The notes below the pieces were generated by a model. That model did no database searches. It was not told the DNA's origin and saw only the letters and a program-made list of their open reading frames with translations. The position numbers and the translations under genes were made by a program. DNA of 64,000 bases. It comes from Amycolatopsis benzoatilytica AK 16/65 (GTDB taxonomy: Bacteria; Actinomycetota; Actinomycetes; Mycobacteriales; Pseudonocardiaceae). How positions within the stretch are numbered: the first letter of the stretch is position 1; every line of letters begins with the position of its first letter. The stretch covers positions 2,020,561 through 2,084,560 of the forward strand of contig NZ_KB912942.1 of the NCBI RefSeq assembly GCF_000383915.1. The letters are read 5' to 3'. Shown here piece by piece: positions 25,192 to 32,602 of this stretch.

Positions 25192-26039
25192 CCCTTGACC
25201 GCCCCGGAAACGAGCGCACGTTGCATCTGGCGCTGCAGGATCGTATAGACGAGGTACACCGGCAGCAGCGTGAACAGCGTGCCCGCCATCAAGACGCCGT
25301 AGTCGGTGCCCGCGTCGACCTTGAGTGTCGGCAACGCGACCTGGATCGTGCGTTGCGCGGTGTCGGGCCCGGTGAGGATGAGCGGGTAGAGGTAGGCGTT
25401 CCAGAACGACAGGAAGTTCAGCAGCAGCACGGTCGCGATGCCGGGCACGCAGATGGGCAGATAGACCTGTCGCAGCACCTGAAACGTCGACGCGCCGTCC
25501 ATCGAGGCCGCTTCTTCGAGCTCGCGCGGGATCGTGCGCATGAAGGACGTGAGGATCACGATCGACAGCGGCAAGGCGGTGGCCGGCAGCAGGAACACCA
25601 CGAACGTGCGGCTGTGGAAGAGCCCGAGTGCCGCCGCGAGCAGGAAGGTGGGGAACAGCGCGGCGAACGACGGGATGAGGAAGCCGAGCGCGAAGACGTT
25701 CTCGACGAGCTTGCCGAGCCGGCCCGTCGAGCGCGCGAGCGCGAACGCGGCGGGCAGGGCGAGCAGCAGCGTCAGCACCAGCGCGCCGACGGTGGTCAGC
25801 ACCGAGTTCGCGACCGCGAGAACGAGGTCGGCTTGGCCGATCGCGGCGGTGAAGTTCGCGAAGTCCCACGCTCTGGGCAGCGCCAGGGGCGATCCGAAGA
25901 TCTCGTCGTTCGACTTGAACGACGAGACGATGAAGTAGTAGAAGGGCACGATCAGCAAGGCGGCGTAAATCCAGGCGAGCGTGCCGCTGGTGATCGAGCC
26001 GAAGCGGTCGCGCAGCGGGCGGAGGGCGGTCCGGGCCAT
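25188..26039 (-). CDS. Sugar ABC transporter permease (MalG/CUT1 type)
   Basis: 283-residue inner-membrane permease with six predicted transmembrane segments. The ATPase-contact EAA loop reads 'EEAASMDGASTFQVLRQVYL', with the downstream 'LPICVPG' characteristic of the MalG branch of CUT1 oligosaccharide transporters. It starts 21 nt after the partner permease and its stop overlaps the GH3 start. The operon has no ATPase gene, so it presumably uses a shared MsiK-like ATPase encoded elsewhere (established for several actinomycete CUT1 systems). Confidence 0.9.
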   Translation of the reverse strand: MARTALRPLRDRFGSITSGTLAWIYAALLIVPFYYFIVSSFKSNDEIFGSPLALPRAWDFANFTAAIGQADLVLAVANSVLTTVGALVLTLLLALPAAFALARSTGRLGKLVENVFALGFLIPSFAALFPTFLLAAALGLFHSRTFVVFLLPATALPLSIVILTSFMRTIPRELEEAASMDGASTFQVLRQVYLPICVPGIATVLLLNFLSFWNAYLYPLILTGPDTAQRTIQVALPTLKVDAGTDYGVLMAGTLFTLLPVYLVYTILQRQMQRALVSGAVKG

Positions 26040-26060
26040 GGTGGACTCCTTGGGGGCGGG

Positions 26061-26996
26061 TCAGTGGGTCGCGCGGAGCACCCGGCGGATCGCGCCCATG
26101 CCCAGCAGGCCGAGCACGAACAGGACGATGCCGACCGCTTGGCTGTAGCCGAGATCGGTTTCGACGAAGGCCTTGCGGTAGACGAGGTAGGACAGCGTGG
26201 TCGTCGACGTGCCGGGCCCGCCTTGGGTCAGCAGCAGCACGGTCTGGGCCGAGTTGAACAGCATCGACAGGAACTGCAGCATCGTCACGACCCCGATGAA
26301 GTCGCGGGCGATGGGCCAGTACATGCCCCACGCGATGCGCCAGTCTCCCGCGCCGTCGATGCGTGCGGCCTGCACGATCTCGGCGTCGACGCTGTCGAGC
26401 CGGGACGCGATGAGCACAGCCGAGTAGCCGATGCCGCTCCAGAGCTCGACCGCGACGATCGCGCCGAGCGCGGTCGAGGGGTCGGCGAGCCAAGCGGTGC
26501 CGTCGAAACCGAGCGGGCGCAGCACGCCGTTGAGGAGACCGTCCGGGTTCAGCATCGCGTAGAAGACCATCGCGGTCGCGGGTGCGGAGATGAGCGCGGG
26601 GATGAAGAGCAAGTAGCGCAGCACCTTGTGGCCCCGCGGCTTCTGCACCACGTAGAACGCGAGCAGGAACGCCAGTACCATCATGACGGGCAGGCCGACG
26701 ACGATCTGGAGCGCGGAGTTCCCGGCCGCGGACCAGAATTTCTCGTCGGCGAAGACGCGCTTGAAATTCTCCAGGCCCGCGAAGCCGGGCTTGGCGAGCA
26801 TGCCCGGCCACGCCAGGAAGCCGATCACGATCATCGCCACGACCGGGCCGATCATGAACACCGCGTACCAGATCAGCGCGGGCAGGGCGAGGCCGGGAAA
26901 GCGCTCTCGCAACGACTTGCGCGAGCCGCGTCCGAGCGGGGTGGGGGGTTCGGGGGCGGTCGCGGCGCCGGCGGCCACGTCGGTCAGTGCAGTCAC
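26061..26996 (-). CDS. Sugar ABC transporter permease (MalF/CUT1 type)
   Basis: 311 residues. After a cytoplasmic Pro/Arg-rich N-terminus come six membrane segments beginning 'LALPALIWYAVFMIGPVVAM'. The EAA-type loop is 'VQAARIDGAGDWRIAWGMYW', followed by the MalF-branch 'LSMLFNSAQTVLLLTQGGPG'. It forms the membrane channel with the MalG-type protein encoded just downstream and receives substrate from the lipoprotein encoded just upstream. Substrate is probably a mannose-containing oligosaccharide given the GH125 and GH5 partners (inference). Confidence 0.9.
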   Translation of the reverse strand: MTALTDVAAGAATAPEPPTPLGRGSRKSLRERFPGLALPALIWYAVFMIGPVVAMIVIGFLAWPGMLAKPGFAGLENFKRVFADEKFWSAAGNSALQIVVGLPVMMVLAFLLAFYVVQKPRGHKVLRYLLFIPALISAPATAMVFYAMLNPDGLLNGVLRPLGFDGTAWLADPSTALGAIVAVELWSGIGYSAVLIASRLDSVDAEIVQAARIDGAGDWRIAWGMYWPIARDFIGVVTMLQFLSMLFNSAQTVLLLTQGGPGTSTTTLSYLVYRKAFVETDLGYSQAVGIVLFVLGLLGMGAIRRVLRATH

Positions 26997-27018
26997 GGGT
27001 GGGTCCTTCCTCAGGCCC

Positions 27019-28302
27019 TCAGGCCGTGGCGTAGGCCTTCTCGAAGACGTCGATGATGCGCTGCGCGGGTACCGGGCCGTAGGCCGTCGCGGTGGCCTGG
27101 ATCAGCGGCTCGAACGCGGACTGGGGGATGACCAGGTCGGGGAGCATGACGGGCGAGACCTGCGCCGGCGTGAGCCGCGACGCCGCCGCGACGAGCGGAA
27201 AGTTCTTGCTCACCGTGCGGGTTACCCGGCTCATGTCCCGGCCGGAACCGAGGATCATCGCGTCGGTGACCTCGTCGCTGTAGAGGTACTGCACGAACGG
27301 CTTGATGAGGTCGAGCTTCTTCGCGCCGTTCTCGCTGATCCAGATGCCGTGGCCGTTGAAGCTGCGGATCACGCTCGGGTGTTGCAGCACGCCGCCGCGG
27401 GACGGCTTGGGCCAGCCGCCCACCGTGACCTCCTTCGCGCGGTCAGCGGGGACCTTGGCCAGCGCCGAGGACATCGCCGGCACGATCGCGGCCTTGCCGG
27501 TGTTGAACTGTGTCAGTTCGGAGTCGGAGGTGTAGCCCTGGACGTTGTCGATGAAGACTCCGGCGTCCCGCAGTTCGACGAAGTGTTCGACACCGGCGAT
27601 CGCGCCCGGGCTTTCGGAGAGTTTGCCGCTCGCGAAGACCTTCTTCGCTTCCTCGGCGGTGAGAAATCCCTGGACGATCTGCAAGAACAGCTTCTGGCCG
27701 CTCCAGTCCGACCCGCCCACGGTCACCGGGCCGATGCCCTTGGCCCGCAACGCGTGGGCGGCGGCGATGAGCTCGTCCGAGGTCGTCGGGATCCCCACCC
27801 CGGCGCGCTCCAGCAATCTGGTGTTGTAGGAGACGGGCCAGTTCGTGCGGGTGAAGGGGAAGGCGCGCAGCCGGCCCTGGCCGTCGGTCCACTCCGCGAC
27901 GGCGTCCGGGATGATCTTGTCGCGCAAGCCCCACTCGTCGAGCAGCCGGGTGACCGGGATGGTGGCGCCGAGCTCGGTCCACGACAGCGTACGGCCCTGC
28001 AAGTTGACCAGTGCGACATCGGCTTCTTCTCCGGCGAGGGTGCTGGTCTCGAACACGATGGGCAGATCGGAGCCGTTCTTCAGCAGCGCCACCGTCCCGC
28101 CGGTCCGGCGTTCGTAGGCGGCGACTGCGTCGGCGAAGACCTGGGCGCCGGCGACCGCTCCGCTGAGCTGGGTGTGCACCGAGAGGGCGCCGGGTTTGGC
28201 CGAGGCGGGCGTCAGCGCCCCGCAGCCCGCGAGCAGCGGGGCTGCGACGCCTGCCCCGAGCGCGGCGCGCAGGGCGGTGCGCCTGCTGACGGTGTGGGAC
28301 AC
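27019..28302 (-). CDS. Sugar-binding lipoprotein of the ABC transporter (CUT1)
   Basis: 427-residue solute-binding protein. The signal peptide 'VSHTVSRRTALRAALGAGV' contains a twin-arginine motif and leads to the lipobox LLAGC, whose Cys would be lipid-modified and anchor the protein outside the membrane. The mature protein has the SBP_bac_1 pattern: 'AVAAYERRTGGTVALL', 'VALVNLQGRTLSW', 'FPFTRTNWPVSYNTRLLERA' and 'TTSDELIAAAHALRAKG'. The GTG at 28302 follows a GAGGAGG ribosome site. It is the first gene of the operon and is separated from the divergent LacI regulator by 123 nt containing two operator-like sites. Confidence 0.9.
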   Translation of the reverse strand: MSHTVSRRTALRAALGAGVAAPLLAGCGALTPASAKPGALSVHTQLSGAVAGAQVFADAVAAYERRTGGTVALLKNGSDLPIVFETSTLAGEEADVALVNLQGRTLSWTELGATIPVTRLLDEWGLRDKIIPDAVAEWTDGQGRLRAFPFTRTNWPVSYNTRLLERAGVGIPTTSDELIAAAHALRAKGIGPVTVGGSDWSGQKLFLQIVQGFLTAEEAKKVFASGKLSESPGAIAGVEHFVELRDAGVFIDNVQGYTSDSELTQFNTGKAAIVPAMSSALAKVPADRAKEVTVGGWPKPSRGGVLQHPSVIRSFNGHGIWISENGAKKLDLIKPFVQYLYSDEVTDAMILGSGRDMSRVTRTVSKNFPLVAAASRLTPAQVSPVMLPDLVIPQSAFEPLIQATATAYGPVPAQRIIDVFEKAYATA

Positions 28303-28345
28303 AGGTCCTCCTCGGGAAGCTTCGGCGCGTCCGGGATGCGCCGCT

Positions 28346-28392
28346 TGTAAAGCGGTACACATCAAGTGGCGAGCAAGGTATACCGCTTTACA
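28346..28392. promoter_or_regulatory. Paired LacI-family operators between the transporter operon and its regulator
   Basis: TGTAAAGCGGTA (28346-28357) and its exact reverse complement TACCGCTTTACA (28381-28392) flank the middle of the divergent intergenic region. Each contains the strong LacI/GalR half-site TGTAAAGC / GCTTTACA joined to a weaker half (TGTAAAGCGGTACA; GGTATACCGCTTTACA). The second site is 33 nt from the lacI start and the first is 43 nt from the transporter start. The arrangement suggests simultaneous control of both directions and autoregulation. Confidence 0.75.
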
Positions 28393-28425
28393 TCGAACGG
28401 TCAATCCCCTAATCTCGGCGGTGTC

Positions 28426-29457
28426 ATGAGTGAACCCACCACCAAGCGCGTGACGATCGCCGCTGTCGCCCGGCTCGCCGGTGTGTCGCCTTCGGCGGTG
28501 TCGCATGTGTTCAACGGACGGCCGAACGTCTCCGAAGCGACGGCAGCCCGGATCCGCGCGGCCGCCGACGAGCTCAATTGGCGGCCGAACTTCGCCAGCC
28601 GCAAGGTCTCCGGCCAGGGCGGCCGCAGCCTCGGCCTGGTCGTCGCCCGATCGCGCGGCACGTTCGGCCGCGATCCCTTCTTCATGCGCCTGCTCGCCGG
28701 GCTGACCGAGCCGCTGGCCGAGATCGGCTGGGCGCTTTCGCTGACGCTGGTACGGGCCGAGGAAGAGGAACAGGTCTACCGGCAGTGGTGGGGCGAGCAG
28801 CGCGTTGACGCGTTCCTGCTCGTCGACGTGCGCGACGACGACCCGCGACTGGCGCTGGTCGAGCAGCTCGGCGCGCCGGCGGCCCTGCTCGGCGCCCCCG
28901 TGCCCGGCCCGGTCGCCGCGGTCACCGTGCGCGACGGCACTGCCTTCGCCGAGGCGATCGAGCACCTGGCCGGGCTCGGCCATCGCAGCGTCGCGCGGGT
29001 CACCGACGCCCCCGGCCTGGTCCATACCCGTGCCCGCGACAAGCGCTTCCGCGCCGCCGCGCGCGAACGCGGGGTCCAAGCCAGCCTGGCCGCGTGGAAA
29101 CCGGACGCCGCGGACCCGGTCGCCGATCTGCTCGGCCGGCTGAAGGGCGCGACCGCGATCATCGTCGACAACGAAACGATCGCCGCCGAAATCGTCGCCC
29201 ACGCACCCGAGGTCGGGGTGCGCGTGCCCGAGCAGTTGTCGGTGATCGCTTGGGAAGACTCCTGGGTGTCCGCCATCGTGCGCCCTCGGCTCACCGCGTT
29301 CGACGCGCCGGTCGAGGAAAGCGCCCGCACCGCGGTCGCCCTGCTCGAACGGCTCGTCCGCGGCGAAACCGTCGCACCTCAGACCGTCACCGGCCGCCGC
29401 CTGATCGTGCGCGAATCCACGGCGGCCGCTCCGCACAACCGCGAAGGAAGCTCTTGA
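28426..29457 (+). CDS. LacI-family transcriptional regulator
   Basis: 343 residues. The DNA-binding head (about 8-60) has 'VTIAAVARLAGVSPSAVSHV', then 'FNGRPNVSEATAARIRAAAD', the hinge segment 'RPNFASRKVSG' and a periplasmic-binding-protein-like effector domain ('SLGLVVARSRGTFGRDPFF', 'LLVDVRDDDPRL', 'IEHLAGLGHRSVARV', 'PEQLSVIAWEDS'). The ATG at 28426 was chosen as it precedes the helix-turn-helix by the usual few residues. The longer frame from 28366 would translate through the operator. It likely represses the divergent transport operon and responds to an imported sugar. It is coupled to the GH5-like gene by a TTGA overlap. Confidence 0.9.
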   Translation: MSEPTTKRVTIAAVARLAGVSPSAVSHVFNGRPNVSEATAARIRAAADELNWRPNFASRKVSGQGGRSLGLVVARSRGTFGRDPFFMRLLAGLTEPLAEIGWALSLTLVRAEEEEQVYRQWWGEQRVDAFLLVDVRDDDPRLALVEQLGAPAALLGAPVPGPVAAVTVRDGTAFAEAIEHLAGLGHRSVARVTDAPGLVHTRARDKRFRAAARERGVQASLAAWKPDAADPVADLLGRLKGATAIIVDNETIAAEIVAHAPEVGVRVPEQLSVIAWEDSWVSAIVRPRLTAFDAPVEESARTAVALLERLVRGETVAPQTVTGRRLIVRESTAAAPHNREGSS

Positions 29458-30692
29458 CCACCAGGTTTGGCGTCAACTACACCCCGTCGCACGACTGGAT
29501 GTTCCACTGGATGGCGATCGATCCCGACGTCGTGCGCGCGGACTTCGCCGCGATCGCCGCGCTCGGCGTCGACCACGTCCGCGTGTTCCCGCTCTGGCCG
29601 GTGCTGCAGCCGAACCGCACCCTGATCCGGCAGCGGGCCCTGGACGACATCGCCCTGGTCGCGGATCTCGCCGCCGAGTTCGACCTCGACCTCGCGGTCG
29701 ACGTCATCCAGGGCCACCTGTCCGGGTTCGACTTCGTCCCGGCGTGGCTGGTCAACTGGCACAACGGGAACATGTTCACCGACTCGCTCGCGGTCGAGGC
29801 CCAGGCCGCGCTCGTCGCCGCCGTCTACGACGCGGTGCGAGACCGGCCGAATTTCCTGGGCCTGACCCTCGGCAACGAGCTCAACCAGTTCCAGCGTCCC
29901 AACCCGGCGGCGATGCCGGCCTCGAGCGAGCAGGTGCGGCACTGGCTGGCCACATTGCTCGACGCTCCGCGCGATCGCGACCCTCGGCATATCGTCACCC
30001 ACAGCGAGAACGACCACCTCTGGTACCGCGACGAGCATCCGTTCCTGCCCGCACACGCCGCCCGCCTCGGGGACATGACGACCGTGCATTCGTGGATCTT
30101 CAACGGCACGGCCGCGCGCTACGGCGCGCTTTCACCGCAGTCGGTGCGGCACGCGGAGTGGATGATCGAGCTGACGAAGGCGTTCGCGGCGGACCCGGCG
30201 CGACAGGTTTGGCTGCAGGAAGTCGGCGCGCCGTCGATGAACCTCGCCGAGGCGGAGATGCCCGAGTTCTGCACGCGCACGATCGAAGCCGCGCTCACGA
30301 CCACCGACCTCTTCGCGATCACTTGGTGGTGCTCGCACGACGTGTCCCGAGCCCTCGCGGACTACAAGGACCTCGAGTACTCTCTCGGCCTCCTCGACAT
30401 CGATAACAGGGTGAAGCCGCTCGGCCGCCGCTTCGCCGAACTCGTCGCCCAGGCTCGGAACCGCACGCCGGCAGCGCAGCCGCGCACAGTCGGTGTGGTC
30501 GTGGATGTCGACGAGAACGACCTGCCGCGTTCGCGCGCCGCTCTCGCCCCGGGTGGCGCGGTTTTCGAGCGCTGGCACGAGCTGCGGGAGCGGGGTGTCG
30601 ACGTCACCGTCGTCACCAGCACGACGGCCGCCTCGCCCGGCGCGCTCGCGTCGCGGGGCATCCGCGGACTTGATCGCGTCGCTGTCGTCTGA
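29454..30692 (+). CDS. Clan-A glycoside hydrolase (GH5-like, possible beta-mannosidase)
   Basis: 412-residue cytoplasmic TIM-barrel glycosidase. It begins LTTRFGVNYTPSHDWMFHW. The acid/base Glu142 is in 'LTLGNELNQF' and the nucleophile Glu256 in 'RQVWLQEVGAPS', the standard pair of clan GH-A retaining enzymes. Other landmarks are 'DHVRVFPLWPVLQPNR', 'VTHSENDHLW', 'TTVHSWIFNG' and 'FAITWWCSHDVS'. The TTG start at 29454 overlaps the lacI stop by 4 nt and has an AAGGAAG site. It is encoded with a GH3 and a GH125, so a beta-linked mannose or glucose oligosaccharide is plausible, but subfamily is uncertain. The C-terminal ~80 residues ('VGVVVDVDENDLPRSRAAL') form an extra domain. Confidence 0.82.
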   Translation: MTTRFGVNYTPSHDWMFHWMAIDPDVVRADFAAIAALGVDHVRVFPLWPVLQPNRTLIRQRALDDIALVADLAAEFDLDLAVDVIQGHLSGFDFVPAWLVNWHNGNMFTDSLAVEAQAALVAAVYDAVRDRPNFLGLTLGNELNQFQRPNPAAMPASSEQVRHWLATLLDAPRDRDPRHIVTHSENDHLWYRDEHPFLPAHAARLGDMTTVHSWIFNGTAARYGALSPQSVRHAEWMIELTKAFAADPARQVWLQEVGAPSMNLAEAEMPEFCTRTIEAALTTTDLFAITWWCSHDVSRALADYKDLEYSLGLLDIDNRVKPLGRRFAELVAQARNRTPAAQPRTVGVVVDVDENDLPRSRAALAPGGAVFERWHELRERGVDVTVVTSTTAASPGALASRGIRGLDRVAVV

Positions 30693-30705
30693 GCCGGCTA
30701 GTACT

Positions 30706-30725
30706 GGCGCCTCGGTAGCGGCGCT
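30706..30725. terminator. Weak hairpin between convergent genes
   Basis: GGCGCC (30706-30711) pairs with GGCGCT (30720-30725), six pairs with one G.T, across an 8-nt loop. It lies in the 43-nt space between the convergent GH5-like and serine-hydrolase genes. No T-run is present. Confidence 0.3.
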
Positions 30726-30735
30726 GGGCCAGGCG

Positions 30736-31734
30736 CTAAATCCGTACCGCGGCGGAGTGGAAATCCCGGCGGACGGTCTCGATTCCGGTCGTCGTCCGGG
30801 TGGGGTGGACGCGGTTGGTGAGGAGCACGTAGTACCGGCCCCGGCCGGGTTCGAGCCATATGCTGGTTCCGGTGAATCCCGTGTGCCCATAGGAATCCCG
30901 TGCCAGCGCGGTGCCCACCGGGGAGCCAGGCACGTCCAGCCCCTGCCAGGCGAGGCCGCGGCGCAGGTTCAACCCGGTGGTCTGACAGGCGATCATCTCG
31001 GCGTGTGTCTCGGGTTTGAGCAGGGGGGCGGTGCCCGCAGCCAAGATCCGGGCCCATCTCTCCAGGTCGGACAGCGTGGAGAACAGCCCGGCATGGCCGC
31101 AGATCCCGCCCAGCACCACGGCATTCTCGTCGTGGACCTCGCCGCGGACGACGCGACCGCGCCACGGGCAGTCCTCGGTGGCGACGGCGTCCGGGACCGG
31201 CCCGAAGCTCGTCGCGGTAAGGCCCGCTGGAGTGCTGACCAGGTCGGTGACGAGCCGGTCCAGCGGGGCGCGTCCGGCGGCTTCGGCGACCAGGCCGAGC
31301 AGGATGAACCCCTGCGACGAGTACTCCACCTGTCCGCCGGTCCGGCGCGGTCCGGTGCGGATGGCCTCCAGCAGCTCCGAGCGGGTGGAATGGGTGCGCC
31401 ACAACGGAGTTCCGCCGGGAAGACCGGAGGTGTGCGTCAGCAGCTGCCGGACCGTGATCTCGGCCGGGTGCGAGGGAAGGTAGTCGGAAACGGGGTCGTC
31501 GAAGGACAACAGGCCGCGATCCGCGAGCGCGCCGACGACCGTCCCGACGACGGGTTTCGTCACCGAGGCCAGATCCCACCGGCTGCCCTCGGCGACCGCC
31601 GGGCCGTCCCGCCACTGGGTGCCGAGCATGCCCCGGTCGAGCACGCCGTCCGCGGTGCCGACCGACCACGCGGCGGCGGAGTAGACGCGCTCCTCCCGGC
31701 CGCGCTCCAGGATCCCGGCCAGATCAGTCCTCAT
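30736..31734 (-). CDS. Serine hydrolase of the beta-lactamase/penicillin-binding-protein fold (class C-like)
   Basis: 332 residues with no signal peptide. The active-site SxxK is Ser57-Val-Thr-Lys60 in 'DLASVTKPVVG'. The second motif is Tyr138-Ser-Ser in 'QVEYSSQGF' (YxN position). The third box reads 'YGHTGFTGTS' (H-T-G). Family members are D-aminopeptidases, esterases or peptidases rather than drug-inactivating beta-lactamases, and lack of an export signal argues for an intracellular substrate. The ATG lies inside the last 11 nt of the iclR gene, so both are transcribed together. The nearby peptide-type ABC transporter suggests it hydrolyses an imported amide or peptide (inference). Confidence 0.85.
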   Translation of the reverse strand: MRTDLAGILERGREERVYSAAAWSVGTADGVLDRGMLGTQWRDGPAVAEGSRWDLASVTKPVVGTVVGALADRGLLSFDDPVSDYLPSHPAEITVRQLLTHTSGLPGGTPLWRTHSTRSELLEAIRTGPRRTGGQVEYSSQGFILLGLVAEAAGRAPLDRLVTDLVSTPAGLTATSFGPVPDAVATEDCPWRGRVVRGEVHDENAVVLGGICGHAGLFSTLSDLERWARILAAGTAPLLKPETHAEMIACQTTGLNLRRGLAWQGLDVPGSPVGTALARDSYGHTGFTGTSIWLEPGRGRYYVLLTNRVHPTRTTTGIETVRRDFHSAAVRI

Positions 31735-32533
31735 CGGACACCAACCGGACCGGCGCCCCGCTCAGCGTCGCCGAAATCCGGTTCGCCGCCTCCGCGACGA
31801 GCGGGCCGAGTGTCGCGAAGCTGTCCGGCGGCAAGGTGAACGTCAGCCCGGACACGCTCACCGCGCCCGCCACCTGCCCGTCCGCGGCCAGCACGGGAGC
31901 GGCGACACAGCGGACGTGCTGCTCGTGCTGTTCGTCGTCCACGACGTACCCGAGAGTGTCCACAGTGGTCAGCGCGGTGCGAATTTCTGCCGGATCCGTA
32001 ACCGTCTTCGGAGTCAGCGCACGCAGCGGCGCGGCGTCGAGCACGGTGGCGACCTCCGGAGGCGACAGCCGGGAGAGGATCGCGAGGCCGACTCCAGTGC
32101 AGTAGAGCGGGACCTCGCCGCCGGGGCGGGTGTTGAGCCGGTACGCCTGGTCCGGTTCGAGCTTGTCCACGTACACCGCGCGGTCGCCGTGCCGGACCGC
32201 GTAGTGGACGGTGTGCCCGGTCCGCCGCCGCAGGTCGGCCAGGACCGGCCGGATCGCCGGCCGCGTGGCGAGTACCGCTGCCGACATCCCCAGCAGGCGC
32301 GGCCCGACGGTGTACCGGCCGCCGCCCAGTCCGACCGCGAACCCGGCTTCGGCGAAGGTCTGCAGCATCCGGTGGGTGGTCGGTTTCGGCAGGCCACACG
32401 CCTCGGCGAGGTCGGCCAGCCGGTGCGGTCCGCCCGGTCGCGACAGCATGGCGAGGACCTCGAGCGCCTTGTCGACAGCACCGCGGGGTTCGGCCCGCCC
32501 GGCACCGGCCGGGCCGTTGACAGCGTTCTTCAC
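31724..32533 (-). CDS. IclR-family transcriptional regulator
   Basis: 269 residues. The N-terminal winged helix (about 20-80) has 'AVDKALEVLAMLSRPGGPHR', 'LADLAEACGLPKPTTHRMLQ' and 'RYTVGPRLLGM'. The C-terminal GAF-like effector domain has 'GHTVHYAVRHGDRAVYVDKL', 'CTGVGLAILSRL', 'LGYVVDDEQHEQHVRCVAAP' and 'AGAVSVSGLTF'. The GTG at 32533 is preceded by AGGCGG. It is divergent from the transporter operon (32603 on) with a TTCC-N7-GGAA site between them. It probably controls that operon and itself. Effector unknown. Confidence 0.9.
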   Translation of the reverse strand: MKNAVNGPAGAGRAEPRGAVDKALEVLAMLSRPGGPHRLADLAEACGLPKPTTHRMLQTFAEAGFAVGLGGGRYTVGPRLLGMSAAVLATRPAIRPVLADLRRRTGHTVHYAVRHGDRAVYVDKLEPDQAYRLNTRPGGEVPLYCTGVGLAILSRLSPPEVATVLDAAPLRALTPKTVTDPAEIRTALTTVDTLGYVVDDEQHEQHVRCVAAPVLAADGQVAGAVSVSGLTFTLPPDSFATLGPLVAEAANRISATLSGAPVRLVSDED

Positions 32534-32557
32534 GCCGCCTACCTTAGCGCAATCGCG

Positions 32558-32572
32558 TTCCATCTGACGGAA
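32558..32572. promoter_or_regulatory. Candidate IclR operator in the divergent intergenic region
   Basis: TTCCATCTGACGGAA is an inverted repeat TTCC-N7-GGAA, with an inner near-match CATC/GACG. It sits in the 69-nt region between iclR and the solute-binding-protein gene. IclR-family dimers commonly bind TTCC...GGAA palindromes. The short intergenic distance means one site could control both directions. Confidence 0.5.
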
Positions 32573-32602
32573 TGAGATTTCATCCACGGAAAGGACGACC
32601 CC

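Noticed and set aside
21736..26811. A 1691-codon open frame on the minus strand
   Set aside because: It is an artefact: it joins an out-of-frame reading of the first permease, the true GH3 frame, and (after the 8-bp repeat) an out-of-frame reading of GH125. Only the GH3 part is real coding.
28366..28425. A longer LacI start at 28366
   Set aside because: It would translate through the operator palindrome and add 20 residues before the helix-turn-helix; ATG 28426 fits the family.
30736..31734. Antibiotic-resistance beta-lactamase
   Set aside because: SxxK is present, but there is no signal peptide, and the gene is embedded in a catabolic operon with an IclR regulator. A peptidase or esterase role is more likely.
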